DNA of 64,000 nt. It comes from Megalonaias nervosa (lineage: Eukaryota; Mollusca; Bivalvia; Unionida; Unionidae). Made by a program: the position numbers and the translations under genes. A model generated the notes under the pieces. That model was not told where the DNA came from and ran no database searches. It was given only the letters and a program-made list of their open reading frames with translations. The stretch covers positions 62,001 to 126,000 of the forward strand of contig JAECUM010001937.1 in NCBI GenBank assembly GCA_016617855.1, read 5' to 3'. Position 1 is the stretch's first letter. Each line of letters starts with the position of its first letter. Below, piece after piece: positions 12,201 through 24,200 of this stretch.

Positions 12201-15200
12201 CACCAATGCTATTGATGAAGCTGACTAGTACAGATGACAACAAAGTTATTAATTTTTGTAGAAGCCCGTGGGCTTATGTTGAGACGGTATAATAGCATGG
12301 TGAAAAAATCAGGACTATATTTTCATGTACCTGTGAAAAATGCAAACAAATTAACAGCTATCGGTTTACAAGAGACTTTCATTTGTGAAAACTGGCGTTT
12401 TTTTCTTCTTTCTCTTATCTGAGACTAAAGACAGCTTTGTTTCATTATTTTAACAGCTCCCTAATTAAATGTTGTCTAGACTCTAAGTAATTTATTTAAT
12501 TATTTTTAAAAATTCTGGCAGGGTCTTAAGTGCAAAACCTGTGCTCTTGGGCAATACACATGGGTTTTCTAAAAAAATATATAGTTTTTAGAATTATCAA
12601 GTGACACTAGTGACATTACTTCTATCTAAAATTAGCTTGACAAGGTATTATTTATTTTTGGCTTATACAACCCCTGTACCTACCATCAAACTGATAGTGC
12701 ATGGTCTGATTAATTCTTTCTGTAACACTGGCCAACCACTGATGGAATGAAGTTGCCACCTCAGCCTCATCCACTGGAGTGTTTGCTGAAAGACCAAACA
12801 AAACCAAAAAACAATCCATGTAAATCTATGGGAGGTTTTAAACAAGTAATGCCATCACAGTGGGTTGAAATACATAAACTGGAAGAAGCATTAGGATCCC
12901 TAGTTCTTGACTGTACCATGCATAACTTTGGAGATTAGAAAAAATGCAAGATTTAAAACTTAAAACATCCTGTCACCACCATGAAAGGATTCATTTCACT
13001 TACATCATCAATTAATATTTGTTGCTTTCACTGCCATGATAAATCATTTTGAAGACAGGGATGAAGATGGAAAAACACATCCTGAAACTATACAAATGGA
13101 TTTAAAGTTATCTGACTTCATTCAAAGGTGAAAAAAAGACCAGTTCATGTAGATTTTAAATGAACAAACTGTGATTACAAACCAGTTAACAAGACAATTT
13201 TAACACCCTGAAAAAGAGGGAAATTTATTTTTATAAGAATCTTCAGTCAAAAAAGAACAAAGCTTGCCTTGAACAGAATTGCACACACATTATTCAAGAC
13301 ATGATCTAATGACATTTTTATTTTATTTATGTCTAACTTCAGCTCAATACCAATACTGATTCACTGTATCAAAGTTAACCAGTGATGGACATAACTGCGA
13401 TAATCTACTGTCTTTTGATCCATCCATTAATTGTTTGTCTCCAGTCAATGTATTTCATGCCTTTCTCAGTGTTTTAGCCACATATGAAAAAAGCTTCATT
13501 TGAAAAAGTGGGCCAGTTGTGTGATCAAATTGGGGCAACCTCATAACAAAAGGTGATATCATTTATCTAGTCTATTTCACCTGTTATTCACATGAAAAAC
13601 CAAATAAACTTGCTTCTTTAAGATTTATCTGTTTGATGCCTTCAACTATAATCTAACAGTGCTGGTGAAGTCAAAGCCTAAAACTGTAAGCCCTTCCAAC
13701 ACAACAGTCATCAATCTTTGCAAAGTTTTAGATTTCAAGCAATTTCTTGAGGGTATCTTCTTCTTCTTCTTCTTCTTTGGTTCTGTAATTTTGGAATCCA
13801 ATTTTTCATTGGATGTTTCACTTTCTGTATTATATTCATCTTAGCCTTTGTTTCACCAGCAACCAGTGCAACTGGAATTGTGATATTCATTAAGTCAGTA
13901 CAAATTTTTCTGTCAATTAAAATAAGTTATCTCAATACTTTATTTGAATATGTTTCATATTTTCATTGATGCTATTACAATTTGGTAACATGCTTAAACT
14001 ATTCTCAACAAGAATTACTATGGGATATACTAAGTAAACAATTATTTCCAGACAAGCCCAAGTTTCACCATAAATGAGATAAGGAGAATGAAGCGAAAAA
14101 CAAACCGATCAAGCATAGCAAACAGTGCAACTGAAAAGGATTGACTGATGTATTTTGCTCATTTTATAACAACAAACATTGACTAATCTGGACATTTGAT
14201 GATTGGGTGGCACATCTGTATCAGATTAAAGGTAAAAAGTACACCATGTTCATTGTAATAGCACAGTGTTTGGTGCACTTAATCTCACTGGTCGAAGGTA
14301 TTGTGTTTTTAGTTTGTGCAAACCCATAATGGTGTACTCTGGCTGAAACAATGTTTCTGCTCATTATAAATGCAGATGCCAAACTATTTTTGTATTTGCC
14401 ATCTCTCTTAATTGTTATAAAAAGAGCAATGCAAGTACCATTCTGACTTGGTTAAAGCTGATTCATGTGCCCTTCAAGACTCCTTTCATTCCACACCCTT
14501 TCTGTATGGGACACTAATTAAATTCCAAATGGGGCATATTTTTGGCCCCCAATGACTACAAAAAAATTCCATGCAAATCTCACCTATTTTTTTGGGTGGC
14601 TGTGGCTGTTTTGGTAGCTGGGGTTTTGTAGGACTGGGAATTCTCTTGCTGACAACATTCAAATTGGCATCTTGTAAGGTCAACAAAGCATTACTTGCTT
14701 GCACTAAAAGACAAAAAGATTTGTACTAGTTAAGCCATAATCATTAATAATACTTAATTTTTTCTAAACAGGCCATGATCAAATCTTACATCTTTGATCC
14801 CCGATACAGCAAGTTAGAGAAATGACAGAACAAAAGTATCAGTCCTGGACTCGTACTTTCCCACATGTTCTAAAAAAGTTATCCACTGATAGAAAAATAA
14901 TCACCACCTACTCAAAATAAACCACCTGTTGAATAATTTCCCAAAGCATCAGTTATGATTTGTTGTGATTTACAAATTTAGCAGATTTAGAGCCAATGAA
15001 GAAGCTGTCACCAATGCTATTTTGCAAGGTCATTGTTTATTAGCTTTAGTCAGTTCCTCCTGCAGAAGAACCAGTCTAAGGAGAAAGAACCAGTCGGCAT
15101 ACAAACATGTCATCATTGTTATTTCTGGAAGTTACTACCGTTGTACTCTACAATTTCATATTTTGCATAGGGTTAGATTTTTAAAGAAAAAGGATTTTCC

Positions 15201-18200
15201 TGTTTTCCTCACTGGTAATACAGGCTACGACCGTGTATATCTAAAGTATTTTTAAAAGAACTTTGAATTCCCGTTATTTTTGTGTATGACTGATGGGTGC
15301 ACTATGGGTTGTAAAGTATACAGATTGGCTTTCAGATGTGTACCTGTGAAAAAAAAATGCTAACTCTGCTTGGTCATTTTTACTTCCTGGACTTCAGAGG
15401 TAAATTATAAAAATAAATTTAAAAAAGAAAAGAGATCAAAACTTTTTTTACATTTTATATATTTGGTAATTCAGAAGCTGGTATTTTCTTGTCTGGCAAA
15501 ATTTGTTTTCCCATCTTAATAACTGCTAGTGTACTCTAGACTAATTCAGGCTGATTTTCTTTAGCACATGTGAGGACTCAAATTGATGAGCTATGTGCAT
15601 AGATCATGTACAATTTCCACAAGTACAATATCCAAGGAAATTTCTGCAACAGTATATGAAAGTAACATAACGGTATGATATCATGCTCTCCAGTGTGCAT
15701 GTTGCCAATGCAAACAACTTCACCCTACACTTGTCACTCTTTCAGAAGTTCATCATATCTGTATATTGCCCCTATAAGTTCCCTGATTTTGAGCTTTAAC
15801 CAATTTCTGACTCTTTCTGAAGATACCAGTCTGTCAAAGGAAGAAGTTTAAACAGCTGAAGAAAGTCAGTAATTATATGTATCCTTATCAAAAGAACTAC
15901 ATTGTACAATCAAAACACTTGGAAATGACTTTAAAAATACATCATCATTAAGTTCATGTTGAACATTTCTTGATCTATTAGTATGAATTTTATCGATACA
16001 AGTTAAGGTAGATTTATATCATTGGGAACTTACAAAGAAGCCATATAATGAATCAAATATCCAATCAATTTTTAGAAATCCTGTCAACACAGAACAAATG
16101 GGTGGCTTAGAGTATTTACAAGAAATATTGAAATGTGACCCCAATTCCCAATTTAGCAACTCACTTAATTAAAAGTTTTTTCTAATATGACATTTTATTT
16201 TTTTTTGAAGATTAATGGAATCAAGTCCCATTTCCAAGCGTCTTGAGAAATTCCTAATAATACCTATTTCATCTTTCCTTTTCTTTTTGATGGCTGGCTC
16301 CAACATATCTTCAGTGACAACCACCTCAAGTGTGGTGGGATCTGTGACTTCCCCTGTCTCTTCTGCTGGTTGGTAGATTGTAACAAGCTGTGTCTCTGGT
16401 GAGGGAGGAGAGGCCACTACAAATGATAATACACCGTGTGTAGCATTTCTTCAAAGAAAATCAAACTGTTCTTAAAAAATCTGTAGCTGAAATCAAGAGT
16501 ACCATGAATGGTACATTATATGCCAGCCTGTGTTTAATAGTCCTCCAAGTGCAGCAGGCATTTTTCTTCTATCAGTCACAGTAACCTTGACCTTTAACTT
16601 TTTACCCCAATACTGAATTCTTCCTTAAGCATAAGTGTAAGGCAATCAAAGTGTAGTTTCAGTCTGTGATGTAAAACTAATGTGAAAACCGTTTTTCTTC
16701 TTTCAGGCAGTGACCTTCACCTCTGACCTTTTAACCCCAACATTATCTGGCTTCTTCATTATCCAGGATTTTCAATAGATGCATACCCTCGGGTTTTGAC
16801 ACACAGAATTTAAACAACCCATTTCTGATGCATGGAAATTTTGACTTGTTTGTCTTTTTGATGCATGTAGATTTGGGCTAGAACGTCAATCTTAATTTCC
16901 CTTAATTTGCTTCCAGCTTAGTTTCTTACTAAGAGTACGCAGTCCATAACAAATTTACTATAGGAGGCACTGATTGACACCTGCTTGACAACAGTTTACA
17001 CCTTGACGGCCAATAATATCGCACCAATGGAAGATATATATGAACTTGGAGGAGCTAACAGTTCACTGAAGTCAGGCTTAGATTCAGCTGAATTAGGTTG
17101 GATTGTTTTGAGATTACATTTGAAGTTTATGACAGAGGAAGAGGAAACAATTATGACATGAATGGACTGCTTTTTGATTAAATATCAGCACTGGTATGTT
17201 TGGACATCAAATTATAATCAACTGGTCAGAACTGGAGCATGTCATTATGGCGGTTCGTGAAGCCAGTTGTCTACATAAGTGGACCAACTTTAATTGTTTT
17301 ATTGGCAATTTGCTTCATCCAGCAGATTGTTTAAAAGTTCGGAATCGGTTAGGACTTCACTGGATTCATTTCTGATAAAATATCGGCATTTGTCTGCTTG
17401 CACTTTAAATTATAATCAGTCTGACAAAACAGGAAAATTTGGCTTCTCGCTAAGCCAGTTTTCAGTGTGGGATTGCTTTTACTGGCGATTAATTAAATGC
17501 TTGAATTGCCAAAATGTTTAAAACCTCGAATGTTTTAATTAATGGATCATTCAGAAAAAAATTGAACTGACATAACACTCAGTACATCTGAACTTTAAAA
17601 TCACAGTGGCGCAAAGAAGTATATTTTCTTTTCTGTCTCTGTCTCGGAAATGACCTGCCAGTGATGAATTTTCTGACTATGTGACTCCAAAGAACAGAAA
17701 GATAGTGTCAGCTCTGATGAGAAGAAGAAGAGTCAATCTCCGAAATTTGTTAGAAAATTTAAGGACAGTGGAAAAGTGAGCTGACAATTCTGTGATGTAA
17801 GTCCTTGATATCTGAATAATATATAACTTCATAGTTGTATGAGTATATTTTTGCATAAAAAATGATCTTAGCAGTTGATAACAGAATATGTTCAAAAGTT
17901 GAAAATATAATAAAGTATAAAATAATCCTGTCTGTTTCATATACAAAATATACACACAGTAACATACAGTTAGAAAGAGAAACACTTTGACAAATATAAG
18001 ATTGTATATTACTTACAAAATACTGTACAAGTATTTCTCATTATTTAGCACGAGAGAAATCATAAATATCATTTGTTTCCACCAATAATGAAGAATCACA
18101 GCTATGGACTCATGTCTGTCCAAAATAACTGACTCTCAAGATTTTTGTTTTGACTCTTGAGATTTTCATTCTGACATGGGGTCAAGGGTCAACTGACTCT

Positions 18201-21187
18201 TCAGTTAGGAAATCTATTGAGAACCCTGTTGTCACAAGTGCAAGCTACACAGAATGTTTGGTTGAGGCAGGTGATGTAGAACTAATGTTATTGTGCAGAA
18301 ACCACTTTTCTTCATTCAATTAGTAATCTGACCTTTGGACTTAACAAATCAAAAGGGTATTTCCTCACCCCAAACTTCCAAGCTATCCAAAAACTGTGGT
18401 AATTGTAGATGTGCATAACTGGAGTTATTGTGCCCCACCCCTGTTTTTCATCCTTCTTTTGTACAAACAGGCTACCATAACATAATAATAATGGCAAACA
18501 TATATAAAAAAAAACATTTTTAAAAAAATCATAGAAAGGTTTTCTTCTTAAAATACTTGCACAAATGAGATCTTAATAGTAAATTATGTTTCTGAGAATA
18601 TTTACACAATGCCATTAATGTTAGGAATTAAACTCTGCTTCCTCTCAGATCTAATCCTTCTGGAAAGATGAAATATGTTTTTCCAAATAATTTGTTTTCC
18701 AAACACTCTGGGCTTTTACTTAATTTTTTCTGGTGCTGAAAGCAAACCAAAAGCTCCTGACTGGTTATAGATCTTAAATGGCTTGACAAATACACAACTG
18801 CCCCAAAGGTTCAGAATAGGGACTGCATGGTCCTTTAGACTTTCTGTGAAGATGGACATGGATAAGTTCACAATCAGTCTTGACTTTTTGATGTCTCCTT
18901 TCATATCTCCTTCCATCCAACTTGGTGCACATTTGATTTTCTTTTCAAGAAATTGTGTACCAGCACACTCCCATTTGAACTCAAGGTCAGCCCTTTAACC
19001 TTCACTAAGAAGGTTGTTCACATCCCAATCCAAACTTATAATTTTTCTAGTACATTATCCAGGTAATCTGTTGTCAATGAGAACATTCTTAAGTGGGAAA
19101 TGGTGCACTCCCCTACAACTTGGTTAAGGTCCAAGGGCTGAGATTGAGCCCAAACAGAATGGCACAGAATTGGAATCTTCAGAAAACTGTGTGAATAGAT
19201 ATGTGAAAATACACATTAGACAGATCGAGATAGACTGCATATTCATTGCACTGCAGACAAACAAACCATATTCTCTCCATCTTGTAATGAACTGACTGCA
19301 ACTGGTCAAGTCTGTAAAAAGTCTCAATTTCTGTAACCAGAAGTCTGGAAAAGAAACCTGGGAAGTGCGGTTTTCAAACTACCTCCACCGACCACTTAAT
19401 GAGCAATAGCTTTATCTCCTGAAAAATGAATGCCTTCATGGGATCTCCATAATGACAAGGAATGACTAAAGCGGAGGGGCCTGCTTACTCTTCAATCTGA
19501 ATCCCAAACAGTTAAAAAGTTTTTTGACCTTTACAGAGATGGCTGGATTCAGAGGTTGAAGAGGTAACTTTCTACTGTTAATGTGATCAAGTATTTTATT
19601 TGATGGAGAAACTGCATTTCCCTCCCCTCCACTGGGCAGTTTGTGGAACCAAGGGCAAAAGGACTGTTACTGAACAACAAGGGAATGGTAATGAATGCAG
19701 TACCACAGAATGGTGCGAATCAAGAAGATATTAAAGCACAGGCCCTATTTATAACCTTGGCAAGTCAATTCCTAAACATGTTCATTACCTGATTTTACTG
19801 CCAGGCAAAAAGAAAATCACTAAAATGCCAGGTCAAGCAAGGACAAAGTCACTACTATATTTCATAAGTTTTGAAATCGCTTGAAAAATGCAATGAGCAA
19901 TTTTATAAAACTGTGGAGTTATCATGTGCAGGCTGTGGAATATATGTTTAATCCTGTGACCGCTACATGGCAGGCATTTAACTGATTATGGTACCAGCAG
20001 GAAGAGAATGATGCCAGTAGCTGGCTTACCAAGACAAAGGCTTTTGTCTTCCTGGGTCTCAGATTTCTACAATCTAAAATTCTGTAATTTTCACCAACTG
20101 TAAGAGCAGACAGAAGGAGGATCAATCATCTGTATCCTCCGCATCTACCAAGGCCTTGACCTTGAAGACCTAATTCAATGAAGGTGGTGGAAAAAACTTG
20201 GCCCAGTAACTGAATATGGTAAATTTCATCTATAGCAACTTTGACGCTAAAATCCAGCTTCATCATTGTGGAAATGGAGTGTACAAGTTGGATGAAGTGG
20301 TCATTCTCCAACAGGAGACCTTCCATATTCTTGTATAGCATACCAAGTGGGATGGAAAAAGCAGCAGTATCATCAACCAGTTCATTAGAGTATCTGCCAA
20401 AAGGATGCTCCATGAATATTAGACCCATCAAATATTAGACCCATCAAATATTAGACCCATCGAATATTAAACCCATCAAATATTAGGCCCATCGAATGGG
20501 TCAGCAAGCTGGGCAGGCAGCTGGATGCCAATGCAAACAGACTGGTTGTACTGAGCTGACCTTGTAGCTGACCTTGTCCTAAATCAAGTTCATTAATTGC
20601 CTGACCAAAATCATTGATTTTTTAAAAATATTCTGTAAACAATATAGCTAATATTTTCTTACCATGTTCTTTATTACAAATTTAGTAACAGACCTTCTAA
20701 TTATAACAAAGATTTTTCTATAAATGAGCTTTTGGCCCATATTTGGGTTATTCTTTTGTGTCCTAGATTTTATATATAATCTTGTTTACTGGAAAAATTA
20801 TTTTTTCCTGTGATAACATCTAGGCAGAAATCACTTACATTGTTGTACTCAGACTGAATTTATTTATTATTCTCTGGAAATACAAAGTGCTCTATAATAT
20901 TTTTGGAAAGAGACATTAACTTGGAAATATAGTAAATTCAAACAAGGGTTATATTACTGTGATTCAACAAAAGACTGTTGGCCTATCATTACAATTCAGG
21001 TCATTGATACAATCTCACATTAGACTACTGGCCACCACAGGTATATCAACACCTTCAACATTGGAAATTATTCACAATACCATTAAAGATTATTCAGAAC
21101 TTTATTCAGTATGACTTGTATTAGGAATTCCAGGATTATTTGGGATTTAAACTGCAACAGCAAAAGTTATTTTTGTTACATTTTTAA

Positions 21188-21227
<40 letters not shown>

Positions 21228-24200
21228 TGTGTGATTTGGATTTTTAACGTAGCTTTAACAATTTTTCAGTCATATCGCTACGATGTCTGCAGTGTGGCAG
21301 TTTATAGTGATGTCTAGCACTGAGGCATCATGCCGCAGACATGTAGCATAATGTCCCACCATCACATTATCCTGACACCAGGCTGACCAGTCCTAACACT
21401 AACCTCTTAATGCTGAGCGCCAAGTGAGGCAGCTGTAGGTACCATTTTTTGTAAGTCTTTGGTATGACTTGGCCGGGGATCAAACCCACGACCTCCCGCA
21501 TCCAAAGCAGACACTCTAACCACTAGGCCACCGGAGTGGTCATTTTTAATTTGTATTCTTGGGAAATATATTATTTGTTGAATTTTATAAAGCTTTTGCT
21601 TCTCTCTTTTCTGTTACTTATTTTAAGACCATAGAGTCATATTACTTGTCTTTGTCCCAAATGGCAAGAATTTAGTCTTCTTTCTTTCTCTATTGTGAAC
21701 CAACATAATTTCACCACAGCTCAAAAAAATCTTTACTAGCAAATTTGTGCTAAAAACTTTTGCCAGAGGTGAGAAAATGATTATGTGGGGGAAAATTTGC
21801 TACTTGTCACTACTTATTTCGAACCCTTGCTAGTATCTGTCACATGAAAGGGTGCAATATTTTTTTTCCAATCAACTTACCATTCATATCCAAATTGATG
21901 TAATAAGAAAACTCCTCTGCAAGTTTTTCATCACTAGCAAAAGCACAAATACAAGCATAGAAGTGAACACAACGTTTAAACAGGTCCTCTTTGGCACTTG
22001 CACTTTTGGCAGCCTGAAAAAAAAGAGAAAAAAAAGAAAGAAATAGGATGAAAAATGCATTATCTACATACAGAGAGGAAATAAACTGTCAATCAGATGC
22101 ATGGTATTCTGTTTATATGCACTGATTTCGCTTATTACACAACATGTCTACGACAATGGTAATACAAGCCTAAGGTGGAGTGAACTCGATTGGAATTTGG
22201 TCTCTAGAGTGGTAACAAGCTCAATTAAACTGATACAAGATTATCTCATTAATATATATATAGATCAGAATTAAAATCAATCATTAGTATTATTTGATAA
22301 CATTATAAAGTTTTGAACAACTGTAAATTTATTTTTGTGAATATAAAATCTGGTTATTTTACAAAACATAACATTTTCATTGCTACTTTAAATAGTGGAT
22401 TTGGGGAGAGATCTTATGGTTTCACAGAATGATCATTGTTCATGAGGTATGTAAATTCATGTGTAGCAGCCACAAAATCCCCCAAAACCAGACCTCCACA
22501 AATAATGGTCAATTTGCTATACCGCTGTATATGCAATTTAAACCACAGTTGACATGACACTGATGACCTGGCTTATATTATCTAACAGCTGACCATTTCA
22601 CAAAGCAGGCTTATGTAGCATTTTAAGAAAACAACTTATGTAAACTAGTTCAGAATCTTTATATCATTTTGCTTTTATCTATTTTATAATGATCTGATAA
22701 AAAATTCTACAGAGATAAAGGTATAAATGAATAGTCTCTTGCTCATAATGAAACTAATCAAAGATCTTAATGATATAAATTTACAGAGTTTTACCGAAAC
22801 TGGATGAGAAATTGTGTCTCTTGATGTAGGAAGGCAAGCAAACCAGATGCAAGTTATCTGATAAATATGTGCTCTCATTTATTATGGAACCCGTCTACAA
22901 CAATGATAATACAGGCACAACGGTAGAACAAAGTCCACTTGAAATTTAATATCTAGAATAGTAAGAAGCTCATCCAATGAAATATAAGATTAGTTCATTA
23001 ATTTACACAGATTTTGGTCCTTATCCTATGGTAGCACATAAACACATCACAACCTTCATTCGGAATACGTTTGGACAATTTCTGGATGACTAATTTATAG
23101 CACAATTTAGGATGTTCTAGGAATGCATTCAGTGCAAGTTATTTTGAATTCTTTCACTTTGTTTGCTTTTATATTTTATTTAAATAAATTTATATCTGAA
23201 AAATTGATTGCTTCTTGGGTTTACCTTGTCCTGTTACTTAAGTTTAAGTCCCTAAATGTAACAATAATTAAAAATATCCTGTCTGAGACCACAGCCTTGT
23301 AAACTGTAGCGAACACTGTGAATAATACACATAACTGCATGATGCTTTTGGGTTATACAACAATTACTCAAAAAGGATTATACTTACCAGTGTGTAATTG
23401 TCTTCAGGAGATTTACTTATTTAACATTTTTAAAGTTGTTCTCTTTTATTTAAGCACTGGTACTATTTGAAGGGCAGTGCCAGTTTGCTAACACAACTAT
23501 GCATTACTTGTAAGCATACTGCCACTGTCAACAAGTGAGGATTCAGCAAAGCATAAAAAAGTTCAGCAAGTAATCATTCAGCAGTCAAAAATAAGTTCAC
23601 GGAGGCATGCATTGGGGGCATAGCACTGGTAGTATCAAAGCTACAAATGAACCATGGTGATAAAACTAAATCGTTAGTATTACTCAATGTGTTTAAACTC
23701 CCAAATGAACAATCTGTCAATAATGTAATATATTACCATACATACTCATAAGTTGAGACCAACTGCAAATTGTACAGACCCAGATCTGCAATCACATAAT
23801 GCAGAACAGATCTGGGTCTACACAGTTTGTTCAGAGTAATCAGTACAACAAACAACATAGACCCTGGTCTGCAGGCACATTATGCTGTGGCAAATCAGAA
23901 TATTTGTTGTTCACAGTCTGGCTCAACTTAGAAATGAGTATATACAGTAGTCATATCTGAAACTGAGACATATCCATAAATACATTATCACTGCAATAAA
24001 TCCAATTTGGACCAACCAGCTGACAAAGATGAGATGAGGAAAATGGTCCTGGGCCTGAATGTCAAGCTCAGTATCAAAGCTCTGCTGAACGACTGTTGAC
24101 AATGTAGACCCAATGAAAATGGGACTGAATGTCTTATGGGTTCAGCAAAAATTATATTACTTACATTAAATTTAATTCAGCCCACATTTGTTTTTCTTGT

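Noticed and set aside
21454..21543. Apparent tRNA gene on the minus strand
   Set aside because: tRNA-like only in the head of a longer repeat; no proper acceptor stem could be closed.
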